Assembly (NCBI GenBank): GCA_010672785.1
Contig: JAAHFX010000002.1
Span: 718,886-782,885 of the forward strand
Source of the DNA: Sphaerospermopsis sp. SIO1G1
Lineage (GTDB): Bacteria; Cyanobacteriota; Cyanobacteriia; Cyanobacteriales; Nostocaceae
Length of the DNA stretch: 64,000 nt
Direction: 5' to 3'
The notes under the pieces were generated by a model. It ran no database searches. It had not been told where the DNA came from and saw only the letters and a program-made list of their open reading frames with translations. This document shows, piece by piece, positions 42,166 through 51,819 of this stretch (position 1 is its first letter; every line of letters begins with the position of its first letter). The position numbers and the translations under genes are program-made.

Positions 42166-44385
42166 TTATTTTTTAAATATCTGTTTATTAGAGACATCTT
42201 GATTTTTCAAATAATCTTGATAGTTTTCAACCAAGTGATTATTGGGTTCATTAGCTTTTATTAAACCATTCACTATTACACCTAGGATATTTTGTCCAGA
42301 CTGTTTTAATATTTCTTGACCAGCAGTAGCAACATCATAGTCTATGAAACCAGGACGAGCAACTAAAAGAACTCCGTCGCTCATTCTACCTAAAGTAAAA
42401 GCATCAGCCGTTGCCATAAAAGATGGAGCATCAATGATAATCATATCATATTGAGATTGTAATTCAGATATCAAAAGAGGCATTTGTTGGGAGTCAATCA
42501 AAGCTAGGGGATTAGCTGTTTGATGACCCGATGTTAATATATCTAAATTATCTGTAATATGCTGACCAGAATTATAAAAATCTTTTTCCCCTAATAGAAC
42601 ACTACTTAAACCTAGCTCATTGGGAACTTTCCAAATATTGTGTTGAGAAGGAGTTCGCATATCTGCATCAATTATTAGTACCCTCTTTCCTAGCTGAGAA
42701 ATAGAAGCTCCTAAATTAGCTGTAAATGTAGACTTACCCTCACCAGTCATTGCACTAGTGACTACAATAGTATCCAGAGGTTTATCAGCATTAAGTGATT
42801 TTAAATTTGCCTGAATCATTCTATATTTTTCACTAATTGGAGATTCTGGGGCATTAATTACAGTCAAATCAGGATAGATAAACTCTGGATTATCCGCATT
42901 ATTTTTTGCTTTCTTTTTGTGAGTCAGTAGTGGCAGAATACCCAACAAGTTATAATCATATTTTTGTTTAATTTCCTGAACTGTTTTTAAAGTCCTATCT
43001 CTCATTTCTAATAGTACCATAATCAGGGAGGCACAAAATATGCCACTCAGAACACCTAAAACTATAACTACAGGTTTTTTACTCGATAATGGCTTTTCTG
43101 GAACCTTAGCTAAGGCAATGATTCTAGCATTAGGTGTACTTTGATTTTGTGCTAGTTCTAATTCCTGAGCTTTTTTAACTATAGTTTCATAGGTGTTTTG
43201 GGCTAACTCTACTTTTCTCTTTAATTCTCTCTCTTGTTGCAAAAAGATCGGCAGGTTTTTTGCTTCGCTTTCATAAACTCTGAGTGTATTTCCTAAAGAT
43301 ATTACTTTTGTTTCTAAACTCTGGCGTTGTATATCCAATTGAACTAAATCCTGAGTGAGTTTTTCCCGAAATTGTCCTATCTGTAGGAATCGCTGAGAAA
43401 CAATATTATTTGATCCTATTGTTTGTTGAATTTCTGTCTCTAGAAGATTGTTTAAAGTTCTTTTTTTAGCGATTAAATCAACAATTACTGGGTGACTATC
43501 AAAATAGCGACTACGTTCAAGTGCTAGCTGTCTATCTATTTCTTGAATTTGAGTCATAATACTTTGTACTGATGATGAATTGTTTAAAGAACTAACAGTT
43601 AATGCTTGTTGAGAACTAACATTTATTTTCTGGTTAATACTCGCGATTTGAGTGTTAATAAGATCTAACTGCGTTTGAGTAGAGTAAATATCACGCTTTA
43701 TGCTACTAATAGCTGAAGCTGTTGATGCAGTTTCTGATGACAAATCTACTGTATTATGCTCTTGTTGAAAATTTCTCAGTGCTAGTTCTGCAAATTTTAG
43801 TTGGCTTGCAGTTTTAGGAATTTGTCTACCAATATAATTATAAGTTGCTTCTGCTTCTAATCGGGTTGTAACAGTATTATTTTCTAGATATGATTCCATT
43901 ACTGTATTTACAATTGCCGCAGTTTCTTCTGGATTTCGACTTTCATAACTGACTCGCAATACATCTGTTCCACCAACAATTTTTAAGCTCAGAGATTTAG
44001 CCAGATCATTCACAGATAGTGGTTCACCTTCTTTATCTTTAAGTTCAAGTTTATCTATTGTTTTTTGCAGGATAGCAGGTGAGTAAAATACTTCTTTTTG
44101 GGTAACTATAGGATTTTGAGTAGATACTAGTGATTTTAAATCAGATAGTGATTGATGACTATTAGGAATTAAGTCAGTACCTATTAATTGAAAAGAAGGT
44201 TTTTTAAATAATAATCGTCCATCTGCTTGATAGGATGGTTTAATAAAGGTAGTTGCCAAAAAACTTAATCCTACAGTTCCAAAGAATACACAAATAGCTG
44301 GTATTGCTTGCCGTTTTACTATAAGTAAATACTTACCAAGGTCTAAATTTATATCTTCTGGAGTTTCTACAGTATTCCTTGTCAT
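42166..44385 (-). CDS. Wzc-like polysaccharide co-polymerase with tyrosine autokinase domain
   Basis: A 739-aa inner-membrane protein. It has an N-terminal Wzz domain with a first transmembrane helix (AIPAICVFFGTVGLSFLATT), a long periplasmic coiled coil, a second helix near residue 435 (PVVIVLGVLSGIFCASLIMV), and a cytoplasmic BY-kinase domain. The latter has Walker A in TSAMTGEGKSTFTANL, Walker A' IIDADMRTP and Walker B DMIIIDAPSF. The tail has only a couple of tyrosines (VENYQDYL), fewer than in E. coli Wzc. It controls chain length and export of the polysaccharide made by the upstream genes. No Wza-type outer membrane channel or Wzb phosphatase gene is in view. Confidence 0.93.
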   Translation of the reverse strand: MTRNTVETPEDINLDLGKYLLIVKRQAIPAICVFFGTVGLSFLATTFIKPSYQADGRLLFKKPSFQLIGTDLIPNSHQSLSDLKSLVSTQNPIVTQKEVFYSPAILQKTIDKLELKDKEGEPLSVNDLAKSLSLKIVGGTDVLRVSYESRNPEETAAIVNTVMESYLENNTVTTRLEAEATYNYIGRQIPKTASQLKFAELALRNFQQEHNTVDLSSETASTASAISSIKRDIYSTQTQLDLINTQIASINQKINVSSQQALTVSSLNNSSSVQSIMTQIQEIDRQLALERSRYFDSHPVIVDLIAKKRTLNNLLETEIQQTIGSNNIVSQRFLQIGQFREKLTQDLVQLDIQRQSLETKVISLGNTLRVYESEAKNLPIFLQQERELKRKVELAQNTYETIVKKAQELELAQNQSTPNARIIALAKVPEKPLSSKKPVVIVLGVLSGIFCASLIMVLLEMRDRTLKTVQEIKQKYDYNLLGILPLLTHKKKAKNNADNPEFIYPDLTVINAPESPISEKYRMIQANLKSLNADKPLDTIVVTSAMTGEGKSTFTANLGASISQLGKRVLIIDADMRTPSQHNIWKVPNELGLSSVLLGEKDFYNSGQHITDNLDILTSGHQTANPLALIDSQQMPLLISELQSQYDMIIIDAPSFMATADAFTLGRMSDGVLLVARPGFIDYDVATAGQEILKQSGQNILGVIVNGLIKANEPNNHLVENYQDYLKNQDVSNKQIFKK

Positions 44386-44433
44386 AGTTATTTGAGATAC
44401 TCTATATCTTTTACCGAAAATTATACTAAGAAT

Positions 44434-45612
44434 CTATCTTTTTGGAGCATTATCAAACGCACGAGCAATAGCATTCCAAGCTAATTTACGCTGCATTTGA
44501 GTATCTAATGGCAAAGGACGAGAAGGTTTACCGTCTTGTCTGGGTGCAAATTCATTCAACCAAGTATATTTATCGCTCAAACCCCAAGTAATTACTGCAA
44601 TTACAGCGGGTTCATCTAGAACTACAGAGAGATAATCTTCATAAGTAGCTGCAACTATGCGATCTCGTATAGCTATATCCCTAGGTAAATATTTATCTGA
44701 TACATCCAGTTCTGTAATCATAATTTTCAATCCTAGACTAGCAACATCTCGGAAGAATTGCCTGAGTTTTTCTGGGTTAAATTTATTATTACCAGGTGAC
44801 AAATGAGCTTGAGTACCAAGAGCATGGATGGGAGTTCCTTGAGACTTTAAACGTTCTAGTAATTTTAATACTGCTGCTCTTCTTTGATCATATATTTGAT
44901 CGTCGTAATCCAAACCTTTCTCGTTGTAAACTAATAAAGCATCAGGATCAGCAGCAGCAGTCAAACGAAAAGCTAAGTCAATATACTCTGGTCCTAATGA
45001 ATTTAGCCAAGGCGTTTTTCTTAATTTGTTAGGTAGTCCATCACTCACAGAGATTGCTTCATTAACTACATCCCAAGAGTGGATTTTTCCTGCATAACGT
45101 CCAACAACCCTCTCTATATGTTTCTCTAACAACTGCTGGGCATTTTGTTTATTAACTGTTTCTTTAAACCATTTAGGTAAAGATTCATGCCAGACTAGAG
45201 TATGCCCACGGGTACTCATGTTGTGGGTTGTCGCAAAATCAAACATCCAATCTGCTTGACTAAAATCAAAATTCTCAGCATCAGGACGAAGATTGGCACT
45301 ACCGGCAGTCCACTTAAATTCCCATCCAGGGACAAGCATATCGCAATCTTTGACGATAGCAGCAGCGTGCTGAGTATCCAAAGACAAGCTGAACTTAGTA
45401 GTAGAAGTGCCATATATCAGTCCTTTCTTCGCAGCACGTTCTTTTAAAGGGTTTGCTCCTGCTATGTTGAAACTTCTATTTGTATCAGCAAAAGATTGAT
45501 TTTGGTTGAAACTATTAAGTAATTCCTCTGCTGTTAAAGCACCAATACCAACAAAAGTTCCTAACCCTAAGTAAAGAGCTTGTCTTCTAGTTAATAATTG
45601 ATTCTTTTTCAT
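44434..45612 (-). CDS. GH10 family endo-1,4-beta-xylanase-like glycanase, Tat-type signal
   Basis: The 392-aa protein starts with a twin-arginine-like signal (LTRRQALYLGLGTFVG, RR at 9-10) and then a GH10 barrel. Family signatures are RGHTLVWHESLPKWF, the acid/base Glu in WDVVNEAI (E185), HALGTQAHL and the nucleophile in MITELDVSD (E301). It is therefore an exported retaining glycanase. It lies between the Wzc-like gene (48 bases downstream) and the glycosyltransferases, so it more likely trims or releases the cell's own polysaccharide than digests plant xylan (inference). Confidence 0.93.
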   Translation of the reverse strand: MKKNQLLTRRQALYLGLGTFVGIGALTAEELLNSFNQNQSFADTNRSFNIAGANPLKERAAKKGLIYGTSTTKFSLSLDTQHAAAIVKDCDMLVPGWEFKWTAGSANLRPDAENFDFSQADWMFDFATTHNMSTRGHTLVWHESLPKWFKETVNKQNAQQLLEKHIERVVGRYAGKIHSWDVVNEAISVSDGLPNKLRKTPWLNSLGPEYIDLAFRLTAAADPDALLVYNEKGLDYDDQIYDQRRAAVLKLLERLKSQGTPIHALGTQAHLSPGNNKFNPEKLRQFFRDVASLGLKIMITELDVSDKYLPRDIAIRDRIVAATYEDYLSVVLDEPAVIAVITWGLSDKYTWLNEFAPRQDGKPSRPLPLDTQMQRKLAWNAIARAFDNAPKR

Positions 45613-46029
45613 TTGATGATTATATTTAGTTAGTAACTTCCAGTGTTTTGTGGTGCAGAAAAGTCTTGAAACCCTTACAGAAAATTAATTATCAATATTT
45701 TGAGTTTATTGAGATATAGAACTGACATCCAACGTAAAATTGGAACTTGCAAAACTTTGTTTTGAATCAAAATTATGGCTTCAAGGAAAGCTTGAAAATT
45801 ATTCTGTGACATTCAGCTGCTGTTAGTCTGTCAAAGAAATTTTTTGAGGGGCTATTCTTTAAAAATATTTGTGTATAAGTTTTCCATGTTTAATGTACGT
45901 ACAATTTGAAAATTGACATACTACTAGTATATTGTATAATTTAATTCATGGACAATGATTTTTCTGAATTTTTCTAGCCTTCTCAACTGCCTAACATAAA
46001 AATTCCAGTATTTATTCATAGGTAACAAT
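45613..46029. other. Intergenic region with divergent promoters
   Basis: 417 AT-rich bases upstream of the GH10 gene (minus) and of the FkbM-like fragment (plus). A near-consensus promoter lies at 45913-45940. No gene is supported. Confidence 0.6.
45913..45940 (+). promoter_or_regulatory. Near-consensus sigma-70 promoter
   Basis: TTGACA (45913-45918), a 16-base spacer and TATAAT (45935-45940), reading rightward, with a GTACGTAC palindrome about 15 bases upstream. It would give a leader of roughly 80 bases for the reading frame at 46030. Confidence 0.65.
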
Positions 46030-46317
46030 ATGACAACACTTAGACAGTCTCTCACAGCTAATTTAACAAGAAGATATCCTTTTTATAGTGGATGTATAAA
46101 ATTTGCAAATCATCCCTTAGTAAAAATGATGGCTGGAATTAGCACTGATCAGGTTTGGACATCTATTCCTGGTGGTAAAGCTTTAGCTTCTCTGGATGAG
46201 CTTAATATCCAGGCTGATTTAGCACCTGATGCACCCGAAACAGCTACTGATAACTTCTCCATTAGGTTTTTTTGTGGTTTTAAAGCTACATCTTTGTTCT
46301 CGCCTCTTAAATATTAA
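46030..46317 (+). pseudogene. Truncated FkbM-methyltransferase-like N-terminal fragment
   Basis: A 95-codon frame beginning MTTLRQSLTANLTRRYPFYS, then CIKFANHPLVKMMAG and WTSIPGGKALASLDE, which resembles the N-terminus of cyanobacterial FkbM-family SAM methyltransferases as I recall them. The sequence then diverges into an unrelated tail (DLAPDAPETATDNF), and the SAM-binding core is missing. It is opposite in strand to the polysaccharide genes and follows a strong promoter. It may be a decayed gene or a small independent protein. Confidence 0.5.
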
Positions 46318-46338
46318 AAATTTTGTGTTCTGAATTTT

Positions 46339-46396
46339 TTATTTCAACTGAAATGTGTTAATCTGTTGCTTGAGTATCAACCAAATAAAAACGGTT
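46339..46396 (-). pseudogene. Possible 3' remnant of a second WecG/CpsF gene
   Basis: Read on the minus strand, this ends FIWLILKQQINTFQLK before a TAA. FIWLILKQQ closely matches FIWLVLKQR at the end of the CpsF-family gene at 47675-48424, and the nucleotides agree over about 25 bases with few differences. Further upstream the frame is closed, so only a scar remains. Confidence 0.4.
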
Positions 46397-46525
46397 TCTC
46401 AATCTCTCAAACCTGACAAAACTGCAAGGTTGTTCAGATTATCCACGTTTAAAATCTTGCACTGGTTTTTGAAAAAAGGCTTAAAACCCTTATTCACTAT
46501 GCTTTCCACATTTATTCAGCATCCT

Positions 46526-47641
46526 CTAAATAGTGATTGAATCAGTTTTTAATGCTGTAGCTAACTGGGAAGAAAAATTTTCTAAGTTATATTTTTTTTC
46601 AGCCAATAATCGTCCATTTTTTCCCATTTGTTGAGCTTCTTCAGGATTTCTCAACAAATAAGAAACTGCTTGTTGCCAACCCATGACATCACCTGGTTCT
46701 ACCCACAAGCCAATTTTTTCTTTTTCTATATCAATATTTGCTTGTTTATGTTTAGTCATGATTACAGGTTTTCCCATAGAAATTGCGTCTAAAAGGCTTG
46801 TGAGTCCGTAGAGAGGAGTTGTTTCTATTCTATGGCCAGGAATATACAAGGGAATGGCAATAGCATAAGCTTTAGCATATTCTGACAGTAGTTCCTTCCA
46901 AGAAAGTGCTTTCCAAGCTAGAGCTAAGCTTTTTGCATTACCATATTGAATTTTGATATTAGGGGGAATAGGAGTCACTGTAGGAGCCGACTTACTAGAA
47001 CAATATATTTTCAGAGGACAACCTACTTTGCTAACAGCATGAACAAGAGTATTGTAATCCCGGCTCTCATTTCCTGCACTAACAAGTATTCTCTGGGTTT
47101 CCATATCATTATCAGGAAATTGATAATCATCATAAGATGTTAAATCTGCTCCCCAATCTAATAAAGCAAGTTTGTTTTGATTGACTTTAAAATCATCTCT
47201 CAATTGATTTTCTGTAATATCACTCAAGCAGAGAATTTTATCATGTCCTTTGGCAAAAATTTTGAGCAATATTTTATTCAATGTATTATTTTTGAATGGA
47301 CGTTCTAGCTTAACAACAAGTGGCGTTTTTAAAATTCCTAAAATGCGTAGTAATCCCAAAATAAGTGTACTTGTTTGGCAAGTAGAGTAGATTAAATCGT
47401 ATCGATGAGAAACAAAAATAACTCTTAATTGTTGGTCTAAATCGCCAAGTTTTAGTTTTTCTCCTATTCGTTTGATAAGTCGAAATTTTTCATAGGGTAG
47501 AACATCAACATCAATGTCGTACTTATGAAGATGTGTAATTCCCCAAAGGTGATGTTCAGGACTCTCTCTGTCTTCTTTATTTTGCCAGCGTTCCCAACTA
47601 CGATCTGCGGAAGCATAATCAAAAAGACATAATACTTTCAT
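46526..47641 (-). CDS. Glycosyltransferase, GT4-like
   Basis: A GT-B fold glycosyltransferase of about 371 aa. From the ATG at 47639-47641 it starts MKVLCLFDYASADRSWERWQ, with a fitting Shine-Dalgarno AGGAGAAAA just upstream; an earlier in-frame start is less likely. The C-terminal nucleotide-sugar half has GLTSLLDAISMGKPVIMTKH and GLWVEPGDVMGWQQAVSYLL, the usual E/D-x7-E-like region of GT4 (here weaker). It adds a sugar to the lipid-linked repeat unit. It is tightly linked to the CpsF gene (33 bases). Confidence 0.85.
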   Translation of the reverse strand: MKVLCLFDYASADRSWERWQNKEDRESPEHHLWGITHLHKYDIDVDVLPYEKFRLIKRIGEKLKLGDLDQQLRVIFVSHRYDLIYSTCQTSTLILGLLRILGILKTPLVVKLERPFKNNTLNKILLKIFAKGHDKILCLSDITENQLRDDFKVNQNKLALLDWGADLTSYDDYQFPDNDMETQRILVSAGNESRDYNTLVHAVSKVGCPLKIYCSSKSAPTVTPIPPNIKIQYGNAKSLALAWKALSWKELLSEYAKAYAIAIPLYIPGHRIETTPLYGLTSLLDAISMGKPVIMTKHKQANIDIEKEKIGLWVEPGDVMGWQQAVSYLLRNPEEAQQMGKNGRLLAEKKYNLENFSSQLATALKTDSITI

Positions 47642-47674
47642 AGGTTTTCTCCTTCCATAATTTCCATACAACAA

Positions 47675-48424
47675 TTAATACATTCCCAGGCGTTGTTTGA
47701 GTACCAACCAAATAAAGGTAGGATTTCCCAAGATATAACGTTTCCATAAACGTTGAGGTTCAACAATTAACCGAAATAGCCACTCTAGACCAGCTTTTTG
47801 CATCCAAACTGGCGCTCTACTCACCATATCCGCAACCAGTTCAAAGCTGACACCAATACCAATACTAACAGGAACTTTCAGCGATAAATAATTATTAGCG
47901 ATCCATTTTTCTTGTTTGGGCGCACCCAAACCAACAAAGAGAATGTCAGGTGCAGAGGCTTGAATCTTAGAGTTAATTAATTCCAATTCTTCTTGTCTGT
48001 TTTCAAAACCATAATCAGGACAATAAGTACCTGTAATTTCTAAGTTAGGATGTCTGTTTTGCAATGTCTCTTGGGCTTTTTCGGCTGCACCTGGACGGCC
48101 TCCTAATAAAAATATTTTTAACCCTTGTTCAGATGCAATTGCACAGAGTTTTTCAAATAAATCTGTACCATTAACTCTACCATTCAAAGGAGTTTCTAAA
48201 AATTTAGCAGCCCATAACAAAGATACTCCATCAGGAACCACTAGAAAGGCTCGATCATAAATATTACGAAAGTCTGCATCTTGCTGTAACGTCAGTATAT
48301 GCATAGCATTAGGAGTAACAACATATTCGGGAACTCCTTTAGTAAGAGCATGGCTGACAATTTTTCCAACAACTTCATCAAAACTATATTGGTCAATTTC
48401 TATGCCACATATATTAACTCTCAT
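47675..48424 (-). CDS. WecG/TagA/CpsF family glycosyltransferase
   Basis: About 249 aa from the ATG at 48422-48424 (MRVNICGIEIDQYSFDEVV), which overlaps the end of the preceding glycosyltransferase gene by 11 bases. Family GT26 signatures are VTPNAMHILTLQQD, VVPDGVSLLWAAKFL, FLLGGRPGAAEKAQETL, DILFVGLGAPKQEKWI and the C-terminal RAPVWMQKAGLEWLFRL. Relatives transfer N-acetylmannosaminuronate or similar sugars from UDP to a polyprenyl-linked acceptor. It would act early in repeat-unit assembly. Confidence 0.93.
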   Translation of the reverse strand: MRVNICGIEIDQYSFDEVVGKIVSHALTKGVPEYVVTPNAMHILTLQQDADFRNIYDRAFLVVPDGVSLLWAAKFLETPLNGRVNGTDLFEKLCAIASEQGLKIFLLGGRPGAAEKAQETLQNRHPNLEITGTYCPDYGFENRQEELELINSKIQASAPDILFVGLGAPKQEKWIANNYLSLKVPVSIGIGVSFELVADMVSRAPVWMQKAGLEWLFRLIVEPQRLWKRYILGNPTFIWLVLKQRLGMY

Positions 48425-49523
48425 GCAATTCCTCAACTTTGACAAATTTTGCTAAAGAACTATATATTTCAACCAACTGACAACAATAATGATTGATATC
48501 ATAGGGTTCAACATTTGTTCTGGCGACAGTTCCTAAAGAAATTCGTAATTGTTCATCTTGAATCAACAATGCCATTGCTGCTGATAGTTCTTTAATATTT
48601 CCGGGTGTAACTATCAACCCATTTTGATGATTAATTACTAATTCAGGAATACCTCCAACTGGTGTAGAAATGATTGGTAAACCCCAACCCATAGCTTCTA
48701 ATATAGCCATAGGTAAACCCTCATTGTAAGAAGGTAATATAAATACATCAGAATTGGCTAATAAATTGTTTCTATCATCTGAATTAACCCAACCTACTAA
48801 ATTTATGTGATTACTTAAATTTAGTTCTTTTACTAATACTAATGCTTCTTGAATTTCTCCATCACCAGCAATTGTTATGTACGAAGTTTTTAAAATTTCT
48901 TGAGGTAAATTAGCAAATGCCTTAATTAAGTCAAAAGTACCTTTCCTCATACCAACACGACCACAAAATAAAAAGTTCACTTTTTCTGTATTTGAACGTA
49001 GAGGAACTTTATCTGGTAGTTCAGTAGGATTAGGAAGAATCAAGACTTTTTCTTTTGGTAGTCCTAAATTTGAAATATAGTAGTCTTGCCAGGCGTGGGA
49101 TAATACAATAAAATACTGGCATTGTTGAAATATTTGATTAAGAATATATTTGCATAATTTGGGTATTCGAGAATAACTAACATGAAATTCTGCTCCATGT
49201 GTATGGACGATAAAAGCCTTTCTAAACAGCGAAGCAATTAATGAAACAAATGCTTTTCTAATAATACTTCCACCATCGGACATATGTATATATACAATAT
49301 CTACTTTTTGAAATAGTAATTGAGATACTATTTTCATCAGAGCATAAATAAATACAATGATTCTGTGTAAAACAGATCCTTCATCATGACTAGTAATATG
49401 TCTAATGTCTATTTCTTCAGGAATGTACTTGAGTATTAATTTTTCAACGGTAGCAATACCTCCGTTTTGTTCGAGACTAGCACCAACCATTAAAACTGAC
49501 ATTCTCTCTGGATGTTTGATCAT
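48414..49523 (-). CDS. Glycosyltransferase family 4
   Basis: A GT4 enzyme of about 369 aa. The N-terminal region has SVLMVGASLEQNGGIATVEK and the C-terminal has FCGRVGMRKGTFDLIKAFAN, ILPSYNEGLPMAILEAMGWG and the EGLPMAILEA motif containing the catalytic E-x7-E glutamates. Start alternatives are the ATG at 49523 or one at 49502 with an AGAGAGA ribosome site. It is translationally linked to the CpsF gene downstream and lies within 20 bases of the polymerase gene upstream. Confidence 0.92.
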   Translation of the reverse strand: MIKHPERMSVLMVGASLEQNGGIATVEKLILKYIPEEIDIRHITSHDEGSVLHRIIVFIYALMKIVSQLLFQKVDIVYIHMSDGGSIIRKAFVSLIASLFRKAFIVHTHGAEFHVSYSRIPKLCKYILNQIFQQCQYFIVLSHAWQDYYISNLGLPKEKVLILPNPTELPDKVPLRSNTEKVNFLFCGRVGMRKGTFDLIKAFANLPQEILKTSYITIAGDGEIQEALVLVKELNLSNHINLVGWVNSDDRNNLLANSDVFILPSYNEGLPMAILEAMGWGLPIISTPVGGIPELVINHQNGLIVTPGNIKELSAAMALLIQDEQLRISLGTVARTNVEPYDINHYCCQLVEIYSSLAKFVKVEELHES

Positions 49524-49537
49524 AATTATCAAATATG

Positions 49538-50824
49538 TTAAGTGGTTAGGGATTTATAATTTTTCTGATGCTTGTTATGAGTAATAATTGACAACGAATA
49601 AGATGAGGATATATAGATTACAGTATAAATATTATTTTCATGCATTAACCCACTTTCTGTTAAATTAGACAGTATTAAAAAGAACAAAGATATTATCGGC
49701 CAAAATCCCTCTGACTCCGTAGTTAGATAACGTAGAGTCATAAAACTTTGGTATAAACTGCTTAAAAAGCTGAATATAAATATTATTAACCCAACTAATC
49801 CCAAAGTCACAAATAAATCTAAAAAACCATTGTGTGCATGAGGTGGATGCCAATCATGGGCATACCATACCTCAGCAGATGGACCACTAAACCCTCGCCA
49901 AAAAGACTCATAGCCATAACCTAACCATATTTTTCGTAAACCTATATCATATATTATACCCCATATATCTGTGCGTCCACTTAAACTAGGATCTTTACCA
50001 ACACTAGCAAAGAGAATTGCCGCGTTTTCTTGATACCAAAGGTTAGCTAGAATGCTTAATATAGCTGTACCAACGAGAGCAGGAATCATAATTTCAAAAC
50101 GCCATCTCCAAGTACGCAAAACTAGCAATACAACCATCAAAACCATGAAGTTTCCTAGCGACGAAGAAGATTTAGACATTATTAATAAGATAGTTGATGC
50201 AAATATTCCAAAGTATGTTGATAAAGACCTTTGTTCTTTATTTATATGCAATAAAATAAATACAATATCACAAATCATCATCATTTTCCCTAGAAAATTC
50301 TTATGGTTAAATACTCCTCTCCATGCACCTGCATGAATTCCGCCCATAATCCCATATTTTGGTAACAAGACAACAAATATGATACTTAAAATTAGTACGA
50401 TCAAAAAACATTTAGATATGAGAATTAATTGCTGCTTTAATGTATAACGAACAGCAAAATAAATAGAGAATAAATACGTACATGAAAAGCTAATAGCTCT
50501 GAGTAGAGTTTTATCATAACCAGACCATACAGTCGAAGCTAAAGCTAATAGAGTAAAGATGAGTAGATACTTATTGATAATAGCTAAATTAAAAACTGTC
50601 TTCAAATATGGTTTGATGAATACAAAACTAATAACTCCTATCAGTAAAAATAAGCGATAAATCAGACTAGGTAAAAAACTAATGCCACCCCCTGATACTG
50701 GTTCTCCCTCACTATGCCCTCCCGAACTAACAACTGGAAACACTGCATTTGTGTATAAAAATAATGAAAAAATTACAAATGTGGTTTCTATCTTTTCTAT
50801 ATACCTTCTTTTTATTTTGATCAT
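49538..50824 (-). CDS. O-antigen ligase/Wzy-like polymerase
   Basis: A 428-aa polytopic membrane protein with about ten to twelve hydrophobic helices. It has the Wzy_C/O-antigen ligase region: AGAWRGVFNHKNFLGKMMM, GRTDIWGIIYDIGLRKIWLG and the periplasmic loop HDWHPPHAHNGFLDLFVTLG, in which the H-N-G-F-L pattern is typical. It most probably polymerises the lipid-linked repeat unit in the periplasmic membrane face. It is 8 bases from the GT2 gene. Confidence 0.9.
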   Translation of the reverse strand: MIKIKRRYIEKIETTFVIFSLFLYTNAVFPVVSSGGHSEGEPVSGGGISFLPSLIYRLFLLIGVISFVFIKPYLKTVFNLAIINKYLLIFTLLALASTVWSGYDKTLLRAISFSCTYLFSIYFAVRYTLKQQLILISKCFLIVLILSIIFVVLLPKYGIMGGIHAGAWRGVFNHKNFLGKMMMICDIVFILLHINKEQRSLSTYFGIFASTILLIMSKSSSSLGNFMVLMVVLLVLRTWRWRFEIMIPALVGTAILSILANLWYQENAAILFASVGKDPSLSGRTDIWGIIYDIGLRKIWLGYGYESFWRGFSGPSAEVWYAHDWHPPHAHNGFLDLFVTLGLVGLIIFIFSFLSSLYQSFMTLRYLTTESEGFWPIISLFFLILSNLTESGLMHENNIYTVIYISSSYSLSIITHNKHQKNYKSLTT

Positions 50825-50832
50825 AAATTCAA

Positions 50833-51783
50833 TTAATTAGATAATATTTTTTGATACAAAATCTTGAAGTAATTGTAGTAGATTCTCGCATAAATTTCTG
50901 TCTTTTCCATTAAGGATAATGATGATAAATATCTGTTGATTCTTGCTTCACACACTCCTTCCATATCACCATAAACCCAGTACAGACTAACAGCTATTGC
51001 AAAGATATTATTAGCAAATTTGAGCATGACATCAGGGAAGTTATATTTCATCCAATATGCGGTGAGGATATTAATTTTTGCACTTGTTCTTTGTTTACGA
51101 ATATCTGATCTAGCAGTATAAGCATTATTATTATGTATTCTTTGACAAGATAATTTATCTAGGCATATATAGCCAGGAGATGTTCCTAATGCTATATATT
51201 TAATATAATCATCACTAGTAATTCTAATTTCATCTGGCATAGGAAGTATGGCTTGAAGCAAAGAACGACGGAAGCACATAGCTGATGTGGCTAAGTTAAT
51301 TGATGGCATAGTACCACGTAATTTACCTGATATAATTTTCTCTCTAAAATCATATCTACCTGAAGGTTTTCGGTTCTGGCTATTTTGTAATGATTGGTTC
51401 TGGTAATTGCCAAAAAACTCCAACTTATGAAAGAACCAACCAGTATCTGGATAATCTTGAAATATATGAACAACTTGTTTAATTTTTCCAGGTAAGAATA
51501 GATCATCAGCATCTAGAAAACAAATAATCTCACCTTTACTATTAGCAAAACCTAAATTGAAAGCTGAGGCTTGTCCACCATTAGTCTTTAAAACAGGAAT
51601 AATTCTATCTTCATAACTTTTAATAATCTCATGGGAATTATCAGTAGAACCATCATCTACTACTATAACTTCAATGTTAGAGTAAGTTTGGTTTAGGGCA
51701 CTATCAATTGCTTCAGTTAAAAAATTCCCATAGTTGTAGTTGTTGATAAGAATGCTAACAAGAGGAAGATGTAAATCTTGCAT
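50833..51783 (-). CDS. Glycosyltransferase family 2
   Basis: A 316-aa GT-A enzyme with the family start LVSILINNYNYGNFLTEAID, IEVIVVDDGSTDNS, GGQASAFNLGF and the metal-binding DxD as FLDADDLFL. The C-terminus is an accessory helical domain (KILYQKIL) without strong membrane segments. It transfers a sugar from a nucleotide donor to the growing repeat unit. It is linked to the polymerase (8 bases) and to the next glycosyltransferase (36 bases). Confidence 0.93.
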   Translation of the reverse strand: MQDLHLPLVSILINNYNYGNFLTEAIDSALNQTYSNIEVIVVDDGSTDNSHEIIKSYEDRIIPVLKTNGGQASAFNLGFANSKGEIICFLDADDLFLPGKIKQVVHIFQDYPDTGWFFHKLEFFGNYQNQSLQNSQNRKPSGRYDFREKIISGKLRGTMPSINLATSAMCFRRSLLQAILPMPDEIRITSDDYIKYIALGTSPGYICLDKLSCQRIHNNNAYTARSDIRKQRTSAKINILTAYWMKYNFPDVMLKFANNIFAIAVSLYWVYGDMEGVCEARINRYLSSLSLMEKTEIYARIYYNYFKILYQKILSN

Positions 51784-51819
51784 AGGGTTTATTGATTTTA
51801 TAACAAAGTTTTTCAGTAT

